Assembly (NCBI GenBank): GCA_019916065.1
Contig: CM034234.1
Coordinates: forward strand, 13,870,520 to 13,934,519
Direction: 5' to 3'
From: Vitellaria paradoxa
Taxonomy: Eukaryota; Streptophyta; Magnoliopsida; Ericales; Sapotaceae
DNA length: 64,000 bases
The first letter of the stretch is position 1. Every line of letters begins with the position of its first letter. Shown here in pieces: positions 24,701 to 37,374 of this stretch. Made by a program: the position numbers and the translations under genes. Under the pieces are notes generated by a model. That model saw only the letters and a list, made by a program, of their open reading frames with translations, was not told the DNA's origin and did not search any database.

Positions 24701-27700
24701 CTCAAACCAGGCTGATAAAGACTCAGTTATCACATTGTCTGCCAATTTATCGATCAATGAAATATTTCTTTTACTGACATTCAACAAGGGATAACATGAA
24801 GCCCAAAGTCCACAACTACAATCTAAATATTTATACAGGATATGCCTTACTAGGTTCCAATGTCATTGAATGAGAAATAAATCATAACTAAAAAATCTTC
24901 TGTGGACAGTTTTTTTTTATATACATAATTTAAAAAAAAAAGTAATAAGAAAAGGATGCAGCCCTTGCACAGAAAAGGGAACTACCATGCTAAACTAACA
25001 TCCATATGCTCAATGTCTGATGGAGCCTCTAGGAAGAATAAGAGATATGTAAGAGGTCCCAAACCAATTAGGAGATAGATGGGTGACAACTGAGGTGGGC
25101 TTAGAAATAGAGAGGAGACAGAGGTATTGGAGAACCAAAGTTTGGGATTGGACTTCAAAAGCCTCTAACTAGGCTTAAGAGAGAGAGAGAAGCCTTGCAT
25201 AGAGGAAAAGGTGACCTTTGTAGAAGAGGTTCAGGCTCATAGAAGCACTTACTAAGGAGATGACCCTCCAGGGTAAGAAGAGAGAGAAAAAAAAAAAAAA
25301 AAGGAGACCTTTTTGTGTTACGTTTCCCCCAGTTGAACTAATTGTTCTTGGTTGTTCAGAGCAACCGTTTACTAACACAAAGATTTACAAAAGATATATG
25401 TATCTGTAAATGCCTACAACTACAAGGAAAGATTCAGATACAGTAATCAAGTTCTACCCAGCCAAACTGGAAAAGTTCTATTTTTACATTGAATATTTCA
25501 ACGTAGAATCACCACTTACCAAGTATTATTACAAAGTTTTTATACCGTAGAAGAATATCCAGAGTTCACAAACCTCTTGATGCAAGATAAAAAAAAATCC
25601 GCACAAAGGATAGTGCTATATATATATATTTTGATCAACGGAGGATAGTGCTATATTACTGATTAAATCTATAAAAAATAAGTCATTGATTATGCAAAAG
25701 CATAGCTTGATATACATTGCTAAGCCCATTTCCCAACTGTTTAAACTTTCGATATAATTGGTCACTTAGGCTTTGTTAACTGACAGCCATTTCCAGAAAG
25801 CTTATTTTTGTGCATGTAATAATTGGTGACATAATAGATAGAAAGATGAAGTATACTTAAAGGGCAACCTAGTCCATGAGACTCTCGCACTGCAGGGTCT
25901 AGGAAAGGTCAGAATAGAAATAGACTACAGAATGGAAATAATTCCAGTCGAAAAAGAGATCCTAGCATTGGATCAGAGGGGTGGAGCGGGAGGAGTTTGG
26001 GATGTTGGAGATCAGGAAATGCATCCTTGTGGAGGAGGTGGCTCATCTCTATAAGAGTGATAGAGTGGAACCTCTTGCAGAGGAGAATATCCATCTCAGA
26101 GAGGCAAAGAAAAAAGAATTCAGGGATTTGGTTAGAATGGAGAAAATTAGTAAGAAGCAAAAATCCAGGGTTCTTTTGTCAAAAGGGGGTGATAGGAACA
26201 TGAAATTCTTTCTTCAGATGGCGAATGTTCATAGGAGATATTATCACATATCTAGGTTAATAGTGGAGCAGAGGCCAATACAACAAGACCAAATCAGGAA
26301 CAACATTGTTAGTTTCTATAAAGACTTATTTATGGAAAGGCAGGAGTAGAGACCCCTTCTAGAAGGTATGTTTTGCCTTCGATCCCAGTTGCAGTGAAGG
26401 ATGACCTTCCTTTCTCAGAAGAGGAGGTGAAAGGGGCTTTGCTTGATTTAAACAAGGACAAGGTGCTAGGCCCAGACGGTTAGGCCATTACTTTCTTTCG
26501 GAGATGTTGGGATATCCTCCAAGTAGATGTGTTGGATAAGATTAGTGAGATCCTAATTAAAAAAAAAAGTAGAGTGAGCGAGTATGCAATAGACATGAAT
26601 TTTTTTTTTTTCACAGTAAGGAGTTTGTAAGAGCATGAACGCTACTTTCATCACATTGATTCCCAAGAAGAATGGAGCAGTTAACATCAAAGACTTCAGG
26701 CCAATTAGTTTGATTGGAACTCTGTAAGCATCTCCGAAACTCTAGTCAACAAACTGAAGAAGGTGTTGGTTCACCTAGTTTCAGAATCCCAAAAAGCTTT
26801 TGTGGAGGGAAGGCAATCCTAGATGCTGTGTTGATTGCAAATGAAGCTATGGACTCCAGGTTGAAAATCAAAATCCCCGGAGTGTTTTGCAAGTTAGGCA
26901 TTGAAAAAGCATGACCAAGTCATCTGAAATGTTTGCCACAGCGGATAGGTTTTGGGGATAAACTGAGGAATTGGATACATTGGTGCTCTGCAACTAGATT
27001 CTCAGTGATTGTTAATTGCATCCCCATGGGTTTTTTTGAAGCTTCTAGGTGACTAAGGCGAGGAGAGATCCCTTGTCTCCTGTCTCCACACTAATTCATT
27101 TTAGTGATAGAAATTTTCAGCAAGATGGTCAAAATTGCAAAAGAAAATAGTATTCTGAAAGGATTAACTGTTGAAAGTGCATCCAGAGGTTCCATGGGAA
27201 TTTTCCACTAACCTTTTGCCAAAGACTCCATGATCTTCTGAGAAGTGAGCGTATCCTACTTTGTTTTGAGGCTGTGTTGGGTTTGAAGATTAATTTCAGT
27301 AAGTCAGGGATAATTCCCACCAATAATGGGGTTAACACAGACGAACTCGCAATAAGGATGGATTACAGAGTTAGCCCTTTGCCCTGACCTTAGGACTCCC
27401 TTTGGGAGCCCTTTTCAAGACTAAAGATGTCTGGGAGGAAGTGGTGGAGTGGGCATAAAAGAAGTTACCAAAGTGGACGCTAAAGTACCTTTCTAAAGGA
27501 GCTAGAGTTACTTTGATCAAGAGATCGCCACATGTCCACCTATTTATTTCATGATTTTTTGCCAGAAGACATTAGAGGAGGCTTCAAATTCCACTTGGTG
27601 GACTGGAAAAGGTACGTCTCTCATTAGAGGAAGGAGACGCTGGTTAAAAAATTTTGAGGAGCCTCTACTAGGCAAATGTTTATAGAGATACACTATTGAA

Positions 27701-30700
27701 AATGATAGATTGTGATGGGAAGTGATAACACATGAATATGAGGTAGAATGAGAGGAATGGCGTATGTTGTGCCGAACAAAAACAAAACTATTGGCTCCAA
27801 TTTGTGGAATAGCATTTGCAAAGGGCGGCATAACATCAAAAGAATATAAGATGGCAAGTTGGGATTGGCACATGTATCGAGTTCTAGAAACACAAGTGGA
27901 TCCAAGAAAGGAAGCTAAAACGGCTTTACCCAGAGTTATACATACTTTCAACGAACAAGGAGTATGCTATATCATATTATGGGAAGCTTCATGAGGCTGA
28001 ATTTGCATGGAGTTTGGCAATGCAAAAGAAGGAACGGTGATCTTTTGGGAGATAGCAAGGTATGGTGATTTTTTGGGTTTAATTCAAGGAAGGAAGCCTT
28101 TGCCTAGTGAAGATGAGGTTTGGTGGGTAGCCTTTTAAGTCAAGGAAGTGAGTCAAGTCCCTCACAACCTTATATGGAAGTCGGGAATCTAATTTCCCAT
28201 TGAAGAGGCTTTAGACTGGGGGTGTGACCTCCAAAGTGGCTTTTTTTCGCTTGGTGCATGATGCATGGAAGGATACTTATCATAGAAAACCTTTAGAAGA
28301 GAGGGCATGCTATAGCCAGCAGGTGTTCACTTTGCAAGAACTAGGAGGAGTCGATTAACCATCTTTTCATTCACTATGATTGGACTAGGGAGCTGTGGGT
28401 CATTCTACTGTCTAGATTTAAGGTTTAGTGGGTCTTCCAGAGGATGCAGAAAGGTTTTCTACCCTTGGTGGGGAACTAAACTGAGGAAGCAACAGATGAA
28501 GGCTTGGAAGATGACTATTTTTTGCTTATTTTGGGGTATGAAGGGAAAGAAATCATATGATCTTTCAGGATGTATAGTGGTTTTTATACAGAATTAAAAG
28601 TACTTTTTTGGCTCAATTGTGCAGTTGGATAAGCTTGGAAGATGAATATTTTTTGCTTACTTTGATGTATGGAAGGAAAGAAATCATAGGATCTTTCAGG
28701 ATGTGTAGTTGTTTTTATACAGAATTAAAAGTGCTTTTTTTGGCTCAGTTGTACAGTTGGATATACAAGGGCATAAATCTGGATATAAATCCTTTGTGGT
28801 TTCTGTTGTTAATCTTCTTAGTTTTGTAATGGCATTCTCTGGATGCTTTTTGGGTTATTAATAAATTCTTTATTTATTTATGAAAAAAAAAATCTTTTAA
28901 GACCTAAAATTTTCAGATCCCTTTTATGGACATAGTTACACGACTAAGAAAATTTAGAAAATAGTTTACACTAAGAATGCTGCTTGAATTTATCTGGTAG
29001 GCTACATCTATCATATCATTGCAAGTATTAAGTACCATAATTGGTAGAATCTCATTGTGGTCATACACAAAACCGAGGATTAAACCCCACCATCAACTGA
29101 GTTTTCCTTCTTTTTTTATTTAATTTTTGTTGGGAGAGATTTGTTTCTGTCTCCAATTTTTGTTATTATTGACTGGTAGATATGCAATCAATCGAAAAGA
29201 AAGGCAATACCAAATCTAGTTGACAAGATGAAGTATCATGTTCCAAGAGTAAGGGAGATGGAGGCTTCTTCAAACCCATTGCAAAAATTGCTGTTTCAAC
29301 CTGCATGATGAGATGCTAGTTGGCAAAAAAGTAATTTGATAATCACAATTAGATTGTAAAGGAACATATAAAGCACTACACCTCTTCAGCATTTCCTCCA
29401 CCATGATCGCCATTTAAGGTTTGGCCGTGATCACCCATTACAAGAAGTAAAGTATTCTCATGTAAGCCACCAGGTCCAGACTGGCTCTCCAGAATTTCAA
29501 CAACTTTCTGAAGTTATTAGTCAATTCACTGCCATTAGTGGAGATGAAAAGCAGCAATAAAACACGTAATATATTTATGAAACAAATACAAATTTAACAA
29601 TATATTCTAAACGATCAAGCCCCCAAGGCCATGACAAAACTAACAAGGGGATAAATTTCAAAATTCCATTATTTGATTGACATACAACAAATAAGTGGAG
29701 AAAATAAAGAAAGAGAAGAAAATCATTTGAAATCTTAAGTTTATAAACTCAACAGGTTTACAACCAACAAGCACTGCACAAGATTATCAACAATGAAATC
29801 ATATCGGAAAAAAGAAGAATACAATTTTCATTTGCTCAGTTCTCACAATGATGGGAGAAAAAAACCAAATTACTTAGAAATGAAAGGAACCTACCGTCAA
29901 GCATTTTCTTCCCTCTCCCACCCTGATATTTACCAAATTCCAAACAGTGTCTGACATTTGTAAAAACAAGTTAAAAGAAACTTGCCTCTAAGATAACATT
30001 GTATTGCTCCAATTTTTCTATCATTGGGCTGGAATTAACACCAAATATGTGACCAGCATGATCCTGCATAAATATTGAAAAGTTATGAATGCCATAAGTT
30101 CTGCTGATGCAGCACACAACATAAAGTAGTTCAAAAAAGAAGGGAGAAAAATGTGACTCATGAAACTTCAGTATCATTAATTCTTTATGCCAGTTATAGC
30201 AAATAACACCTATCAATCTATCAAGACAACTTCAGTAACTTGTGGGTCTGTCCCCATAAAAGGTGGAAATAGAAAAAACAGCATATGACCCATCATTCTA
30301 TCAAAATGGCAATGATATATATGACAAAGATGAAACAGAAGAATCTAAAATAAAATCTTAAAGATCTGCCACATTTGCATAGTACAGACCATAGCATGGC
30401 TATTTTTCAATTGCACGAACCAAAATGGATCACTTTGAAGGGCATAAGATTGTGAGGGAAGATAAGGTTGTGGTTTATGTTGCACTTAGGAGTTAGGAGC
30501 TACAAGCTAAATGCATGGGCAGCCTACCGGTGGTCAGGTGATGAGTAGAGTACCCTCAATGTGTTAGGGATGACTTCAAAATAGCGTCCAAATGAAGGTG
30601 GGTGTCCATAAGACTGACCTTGGCCATGATGTTCACATACATCATCAAATCTAGCAATATAACGGCTCTTCCTATTGAAAGAGGTATTGATATATGTGCT

Positions 30701-33700
30701 AATTACTTTCGAACAAGACAATCATGCCCCAAATTTGTTACATAGCAAAAGTATTTTGAGTATGTGGTTGAATAAGAAATGTTATAGGGAGTTGATACAA
30801 TGTGGTAGAACTGTAGAAGGGTAAAAGGGCGAGTGCAGGGAAATCTCTAGCTATTATTCTATAGCCTTTTGGGTAAAGAAATAGCAACCAAAGATAATCA
30901 AATACTTTCTTCTATGATTAATGAAACATACCACACCAAGAAAATGTGCTATAAGAACATCCCAATCTTCTTCATATAAGGATGGGAACAAGTGTTCGGT
31001 GCAGCCATTGTCGACCTGGTGGAAAAACGATAAGATGATTTAACCAAGAGATAATACCAAAATTACCCAATTACTTGAGGAAAATGGTACCAAAAAAAGT
31101 TAACAGTGAAGGCATACCGTGTCAAGATCTTTAACATTAAAGGAGGGAAAGGGATAAGATTCATTAAAATGATGAGGAAACACTTGCAACCATGTATCAT
31201 CCCCCATCATCACCACACGCTTTCCATTTCGAACCAACTGCAAGTAGTATATTAGACTCACGTAACATAGGAATAAATAATTTGAACTAACGCAATAAAA
31301 AATTATCTTTTAAAAAATAACCCTTCGAGTATGACCAAGAGAAGGAACAAACTTGATATATCAGGTTGTCTTCAATGATTGCAGGGGCACCAAAGCTATT
31401 TCCAACATCAATAAAAGTTGGAAGCCCACCTGTGGTCAAACCCTGGAATAATAACAAAGGAAACAATTTCTGAAGTCAGGTTCATGCTTGATGAATGCCT
31501 TCTTATAGAATTACACCTTCTTGAAGTACCCTTGTATACATTATTCGGATCATTTCCTAACAGCACAAGTTTTTAGGACAACTGGTGACTTAAAATGGTA
31601 ACAAAAATTTGGTTCTTTCCAGTCTCGTTATAATGTTTATTTTCCGTTTGTTTTTATGCACTTTAGTCAATTCGTGTTTGGGCATCTTATTTGGAGTTCA
31701 TTGTCCATGTTCCACATGCAAGCCAGATTCATACCTGATTGCAAGCGTTAAAATAGTTTAATATACATTGTGGAGCCCATTTCCTAACAATTCAAGCTTT
31801 TAGAACAATTGGTGACTTAAAAGACCTAATTTACCTTTTGTTTGTCACCAATATCTGAGATTTGTTAAAAAGATCTTAAACAAAGAGGCATGTGTATATG
31901 GCATTCAATGCAAAGAGAAATAATTCCCTTTTTATTATATTTGGCTTAGTAGGTAAAAAGTTCGAAGAAAAATGCAGACAATATGCACTAACCATGTAAT
32001 GCCAGTGTTTGCTCAAGGCAAGTAAAGCTATGCCCAATACACTAAAAACTCACACCATATGAAATGAATTCCAAGATTCAGTTAGAATTTTAACTGCATT
32101 CCTTCATTTACATCAAGAGTCTCCTGATAAGAAGGGGCAGGGAAAGTTAACCAAATGGCCAAGGGAAATAATGAGCCAAAAATGAGGAGCTTGATCTGCC
32201 CACAAGTAACTATTGCTTAGTAGTCTCATTAGGCCTTACAAAATTAGGTTATATCCAATACTCGATGCAAGAAAACTATACCAGATATCAATCAAACACC
32301 ACAACAATTCTACCAGCAACTCAGACATACTACATTCGAGCATTAGGTAACTCGTCTTGTATGGTCTCACTGCTCGTCTAGCTTACAATCCAAATTTTGT
32401 ATAACTAACAGGCGTGTGCCCAAAGAAATCATTCATGGAAATCTCTTCCAACAAAAACTCACAATTTGATCATATTATCCCAGTTAATCAAATCATTCTT
32501 CAAACTCGCCACTGAAGGTTCCTTTTAGAGCTCCATTAGGTAACTATGTGATTCCACCTTTTTTTTTTTTTTTTGATAGTTAAGCCGGGGTAGGGGGGGC
32601 CATGGTCGAACCCCGGTGGTAAGCGGGCGCAGGAAAGACTTTGCCAAGCCAGCTAGGAGCCACGCTCACTATGTGATCCCACCTATTATCACCAAAACCA
32701 AATTATTTTCAAAAAATACCTTTTGAATGACTGTGAAGACAGCCACAGCCCGCAAAACAAGGCAACAGACAGCACACCATCAGTTTTAATCCAAAGGGAT
32801 AAGCATCAACGGTAATGAGTCCAGTCGCAGTATGTCAATTTTAAGTTACTAAGATGCTAGTATTTTCTATGCGTGTTTGATAATATTCCGAGTATTTCAA
32901 TAAAATCTGTGACTGCTGAACATGGGCTGTGTCAGCCATAGATTCTAGGTATTCTAGGTCAATCTATACAATGGATCTTTGTTATTGTCTTCCAATGAGT
33001 TGTGGAACTTCAAGGTTTAAAATGAAATTTTAACAAGGGAGGTTTTATAAGCTTACCCAAGAAAAATATGTGTGCGAGCGCGCGCATGAGAGAGAGAGAG
33101 AGAGAGTCTGTTGTTGCAGAGTACAAACACCATTAATGAACACCACTAAAACTAGCAACTCCTAAATATGAATGAGATCCTTCTTTCACATGGCGCTAAG
33201 TTACCATTTCCACAATGCTATTCATAGCCTCTATCTCTATGTCAGCCCCCAAGTTTGCCAATCAATTTTTAATGGACCCCAACCTCTTTTACTACTATTT
33301 GGGTCTTTCAATCCAACCCCAAAACCATAATATAGTCACAAACCAAAATTTCCAACAGCTCATGCCCTAAAAATCACAAAACCTACAACTTCAAAATCCA
33401 AGCTAAAATTATATTTCTCTTTCACAGATGTAGAAGGTGGAAATATTGTTTGGAGCATTAGCCTTAGTTGAAATTTGAATGATTGGGAGATTGACAGTTA
33501 CAATAACCTTATTCAAATGCTCTATTCAAAAAAGTGGGGAATGGGGTACAGTGGTGGACGTAGGATTTTTGCTTGGGGGGCCAAGCTATATTATTCTATG
33601 GTTAAAATCAAAACTTCCCCGAAAACCTCATTCATAATTCTACTAATCAAAAGGGATCATATTCGATTTTTGGGTCATTAAATGATAAATTATTATTTGG

Positions 33701-36700
33701 CCTAATTATTTTTTAAAAAAGCCCAAATTTCTATTTATATTATACTTATTGTTTAAGTCCAATTTTGGGGGCCCAACTTTAAAAATTTTTAATTTACTCT
33801 ATGTATCATATTGAAAATTGAAAGTTGAGGGGGGATGCCCCTTCCCCCCCCCCCCCCCGGGGCGCGGGTTTGTCAGTCATGGGGTTGATGCTTTTTGGTG
33901 GGAAGCTTCAAACCCTACGATTTTATAGGTAAAGTCTTTCTACAAAGCATTAACAGGCAAGAGAAGAGTAGACAAGCCATGGAAAATATCACGGAGTTGT
34001 GGAGGTCCCCCAAGGGTCACCTTCTTCATGTAGTGCTTGGCAAGGGACAAGCATTCATAAATTTTTGTTGCTCATGTTAAAAGTGTTGTTCATGTTAAAA
34101 GGGCAATGAATTTATTAACTACCACTTTGTTCATTGTTCTTCGACAAAAAAGTAATGGGATCTGGTTCTTTTTTAACTTTGGTATTCATTGGGTTTTTCC
34201 AAAGAAGCAAAACAAGTTCTTGAGGCTAGATGGGCAACTTGCATTAACAAAAAAAGAAGAAAAACTTGAAGAATGGTTCCATTGCGCTTGTGTTGTATTA
34301 TTTATGGGAAAAGAAATAGTTTTTTTTTTCAAAACATTGAACTTCCCATGTATAGGATCTCACGGGGGTAAGGATCCAAATTTACATTGTTTCTTATCTT
34401 TTGTTGAGCACACGGATGTCTAGCTAGCGGCCTTTTGGGGGTGTGGCATCCCTCTGATGCCTTTTATTAATCATATTTAGTTGAAAAATATATATATATA
34501 TATATAATGCCATAATGAGGTCAACACCTAAGATAAAGGCCAACATTATTTAATTGTTTTCAATTTTAGCTTACAAAGATGTTTTGCAAGTCCTTTTTCT
34601 CTTGATGATTTTATTAGGATATCTCAATTTTTTTCAATGTCACTTAGGTTTGCACAGAGGGCTACAGTCATTATTTATCCTTTTTACCTAAAACTAGAAC
34701 CTTTCTTATATTATCTGAGAGCCTTAAATCTACAAGCTTTCCTTGCCCTATACCCATAACAAATCTAATTAAAGGCTCTTTATCCCAAATATCCTAATTT
34801 AGTCAAAATCATACCATCACTCCCCTATTCATAGAAAACCCATGAGAAATAAGGAAAGATTGCATTAAATAGGAACCTCTCCAATCTCCACAGCCACCAT
34901 GCCAAAAGGCCACCCATCCCCCTAAACCATAATAGTACAAATATGCTTGGGAAACTCTTCCCAATACAGGCATTATAAAGCTTTTATTCAAGCAACATTG
35001 AATAAGTGGTTGTGGATTAATGTACTCAAATCGGCATTTTATGCATTCCTACTTTCCCTAGCGATTCTCCCTAAACCCTGAGGAATATTACTTACAATTT
35101 ATATCAAAGAGATTTAGTTAATTAAACTCCAAATTAAATTAGTGGTGCACTAATTTTCCACAACCAAGCAATGATGACCCATTGCATAAAAATAAAATAA
35201 AATACTTTACAGTAAAATATTCAAATATGTGTAAGTTATTAACTCCAAAAATAAGGGTGATAGAGGGGGAATTTAAGAACTAGCACATGAAATGGTCTGA
35301 AAAAAATTATGTCTAGAGGTTGGAAGGGGGGGGCGATGAAATTTCAGAATCACATATGACTTGAATGTAGGACATTACAAAATACTTTCAAAATTTTTTG
35401 GATATAGCAATGAACAATGAGGCTTCTATTGCAGATCATTTCTTAAAATGGGCGAGCTGCAAGACAAATGTTTGAACAGCGGTGGGATAGTACAGTGCTT
35501 AATAAAAGAAAAAGGCCAGTTTGGAAAATCATGCCTTCTTTATTACTTGGTTGATTTAGAGGGAGCAGAATCAAAGAACATTTGAAGAATTTGAAACATA
35601 TGCGCATTGATTGAAAAGAATTTTGATGTCTACTCCGTATAGGTGGATTGAGCAGGGACTTGAGCCTAATTTAGAAGGTTTTTTTTATTATTTATTGGGA
35701 AGATGACTACGTAGTTTTTGTGTGTCTATGGGTGGCATTCTTTTGATACCTTTCTTTAATAAATTCCTCACCATTTATTTATCAAGAAGAAGAAGAAGAA
35801 GAAGGAACCCAATAAATACTTTGCAAGAACTAAAAGAAAAAAAGTCCTATGGCCATAAAGAAAGAGCTTCACACATAGGGCTCATTTGATAATGTTTTTT
35901 TTTTTTTTTTTTTTCAAAATTTTAAAAATTGAAAACAAGAATATGTTTGGAAAATTTTTGTTGCCATATATTTTGAAAATACAAAATCAAAAAATTTTGA
36001 AAATTCTTAAAACAGAATAAATGTGTTTTCACTTGTTTTCAAAATTTTGTTTTCAATTTCATCACCCACTAGCATAAAATTACGATCACTCCATACTACC
36101 ACAACTACTCACTACCATCACTTATCGTCCACCACCACTCCCAATCACAACCACCACCACAATTCCCTACCATGATTACCGGCACCATTCCCAATCACTG
36201 CAACAACCAATCCCCACCACCATCAACTGTCGTTTCTACCATCACTCTTGCCATTTCATACTATTTTTACCATATTTCTTAATTTTATTTTTACAACAGT
36301 TATGAATATCAAACACGTTTTCTATCTTTGTTTTCTTTGAAAAACAAAAACAAAAACAAAAAAAAAAAGCCAAACAAAAAACAAAAACTTCAAAACACAA
36401 ATAAAAAATAAAAACTGAAAACACAATCAAATGGCACCTCAATAAGCAAAAGCATACAGTAGCATAAAGTGGTTTATACTTCGTTTTTAGAAGATGTCTC
36501 AAGTGTTTTCTAGGGTTCACCTCCAGCCACCCATTTTCCTGAATTAATGAGAATGCAAGTGAGAGATTGAAACTTTGCAATCAACACTAAAGCCCAACCA
36601 GTTCAAACAAATGGAAGTAGAAAACAGATTTAAGTATGAATTTGATAATAATCAATAGGGCTAGGCCCAGTCTGTAAACCTAAAGAAGGAATCTGTCTCC

Positions 36701-37022
36701 ACCTTCAACCGCTGTAAACTGGTGGTAGGCGGATCTGCAATGGCTTTAAAAATTCTAGCTGACGATCCTTCCCGAGATGCTAGTTCATGCAGCACTTGTA
36801 GTTTGTCCATCCATGGTTTTTTCTCTGCAAAAATTATGTAAAGTTGAGAATCAAACCTACGTTTAAAATCAGCCGACTTATCAGACAATGATGTAGATAT
36901 CATGAGTCCAAAATTATGGGGAAGTTATTGCTCACCTTCAAAAAAAGTACTTGGTGCGACGAAATCAAACCTGAAATGAGAAGAATATAATGAATTGACT
37001 AATTAGCCTCCGTTCCGGCCCC

Positions 37023-37073
<51 letters not shown>

Positions 37074-37374
37074 AATGCCTGAGCGCATCGAGGAGAACGA
37101 TGACAAGGCGATCAATGGCGGGCTTTGTCCAACAACGATGATCTTGGCTGAGATTTGAATGGTTACTAGAAGCAGAATCAGCTTCTTCGTCGGTCAAGGG
37201 AGTAGAAGGTTGGACACAAGGAGACTGCGAAACATCAGAGCAATTGCTGTAATGGGGAAGCTCAGTTCTGGTGAGGAGAAACCCTCTGGTGAACAACAGA
37301 ATGGCTACGCAGTGAAGCACCAGAATTACGAGGAAGATGGGCAACCACGCCCATTTCCATCCCTTCTCTTCCAT
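18773..37374 (-). CDS. PIGG: GPI ethanolamine phosphate transferase 2 (PIG-G / GPI7 family)
   Basis: Nineteen exons assemble in phase into 942 codons: 37079-37374, 36936-36970, 36703-36824, 31353-31442, 31118-31237, 30932-31015, 29986-30063, 29382-29507, 29211-29300, 24606-24641, 24437-24492, 23440-23587, 21236-21680, 21038-21129, 20287-20864, 19627-19668, 19202-19367, 19021-19104, 18773-18913. Residues 9-29 are a signal-anchor helix. A lumenal alkaline-phosphatase-like domain follows, with metal and catalytic motifs LLDALRFDF (Asp96), PPTTS (~142-146), GDDTW (193-197), FLGVDHAGH (to 254) and MGDHG (299-303). The C-terminal half (~430-942) is a string of membrane helices. The family adds ethanolamine phosphate to the second mannose of GPI anchors in the ER membrane. 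The length is close to the human protein (~980 residues). The gene is divergent from the Rab3GAP gene. Introns 1 and 7 seem to have GC donors. Confidence 0.95.
22330..22875 (+). pseudogene. Decayed Ty1/copia gag fragment
   Basis: In GPI7 intron 12 the plus strand reads, in one frame, a gag-like start (VNGTNYLI..) followed by [14 protein letters not shown] and [13 protein letters not shown] segments, interrupted by many stops. The layout resembles the N-terminal gag domain of Ty1/copia elements. No LTRs, integrase or reverse transcriptase were found nearby. It cannot be expressed as a protein. Confidence 0.55.
24058..24161. repeat. 52-bp tandem duplication
   Basis: Copies 24058-24109 and 24110-24161 both start gcatagccttg(c/a)aagat and contain acaaaccaacg. 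They differ at a handful of positions. Located in a GPI7 intron. Confidence 0.85.
25900..28888 (+). mobile_element. Decayed, 5'-truncated LINE in GPI7 intron 9
   Basis: From about 25981 the plus strand encodes the linker between LINE endonuclease and reverse transcriptase ([19 protein letters not shown], ~26180-26250). Recognisable reverse transcriptase pieces follow ([15 protein letters not shown] ~26670; AFVEGRQ-like then [17 protein letters not shown] ~26815; KLGIEKA ~26890), then zf-RVT-like text to ~28400 and a non-coding tail ending with an A-run at ~28882. The endonuclease is missing and the frame is broken many times. It is much older than the LINE at 3277-7406. No target duplication was found, and the left boundary is approximate. 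Confidence 0.8.
28502..28762. repeat. 131-bp tandem duplication inside the LINE tail
   Basis: 28502-28632 and 28633-28762 are side-by-side copies starting gcttggaagatga(c/a)tatttt. Each includes aaagaaatcata.gatctttc and a cagttggata end. Divergence is about 10% by eye. Confidence 0.85.
29508..29985 (-). other. GPI7 intron 7, GC-AG type
   Basis: The exon ends ...TTAGAG and the intron starts GCAAGT, the standard form of a rare GC donor. The acceptor is ACTTCAG. The flanking exon sequences join in phase as VILE-KVVEILE. Confidence 0.75.
32560..32667 (-). mobile_element. SINE (minus strand) with 17-bp target duplication
   Basis: The sequence actatgtgattccacct (32543-32559) precedes a T-run, and actatgtgatcccacct (32668-32684) follows the insert, with one mismatch. 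The T-run at the left is the poly(A) tail read on the opposite strand. The minus strand carries ggggttcgacc, similar to a polymerase III B box, which supports a tRNA-derived SINE. About 108 bp. Confidence 0.7.
33540..33860. other. Repeat-like segment ending in a C-run
   Basis: The text at about 33550 (gtggtggacgtaggattttt then gcttggggggcc) looks like the head of a common plant interspersed repeat. It is followed by AT-rich text and a run of about 16 C at 33844-33858. The family is not identified. Confidence 0.35.
33880..34490 (+). mobile_element. LINE 3'-end fragment
   Basis: Broken frames resemble the zf-RVT-to-end region of plant LINEs ([12 protein letters not shown].., then a [13 protein letters not shown] segment). 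The typical tail phrase ggcatccctctgatgccttt then ttattaat is present. No intact protein. Confidence 0.55.
35390..35790 (+). mobile_element. LINE 3'-tail fragment
   Basis: It ends ggcattcttttgataccttt then ctttaataaattcctc, near-identical in style to the tails at 34440 and 61190, followed by an AAG repeat. The upstream text is too decayed to read as protein. Confidence 0.45.
35877..36440. mobile_element. hAT-like MITE, about 560 bp
   Basis: The left end GGGCTCATTTGATAATG and the inverse of the right end (AGGTGCCATTTGATTGTG) form imperfect inverted repeats. Subterminal text on both sides is rich in ttttcaaaattt and aaaacaaa. The interior has a CCACCA-rich patch and no coding capacity. The 8-bp duplication is not preserved. 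Confidence 0.55.
36971..37078 (-). other. GPI7 intron 1, apparent GC donor next to a GA/CT microsatellite
   Basis: The conserved LLDALRFDF motif forces the junction CTCAG|GCATTG ... TTTCAG|GTTTGAT. The donor is therefore GC rather than GT, and is weaker in sequence than GCAAGT. A 50-bp CT/GA repeat (37022-37073) lies directly inside the donor. Confidence 0.65.
37022..37073. repeat. GA/CT microsatellite
   Basis: Nearly pure (GA)n on the plus strand, immediately downstream of the GPI7 intron 1 donor. Confidence 0.95.

Larger units (their letters stand above)
31443..36702 (-). other. GPI7 intron 3 (5.3 kb), transposon-rich
   Basis: This intron lies between the PPTTS exon and the exon encoding the TTGGLPTF segment. 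It contains a SINE (32560-32667), LINE 3' fragments (about 33880-34490 and 35390-35790), a C-run near 33844-33858, and a hAT-like MITE (about 35877-36440). Plus-strand open frames here are retroelement relics or chance. Confidence 0.75.

Noticed and set aside
30524..30721. Minus-strand 65-codon frame in GPI7 intron 6
   Set aside because: No domain, not needed for the gene's phase, and flanked by repeat-like text.
33844..33858. C-run as a functional element
   Set aside because: Homopolymer runs of this kind are prone to assembly or sequencing error; no structure around it supports a role.
34809..34991. Minus-strand 60-codon frame in GPI7 intron 3
   Set aside because: Short, no similarity, lies among LINE relics.
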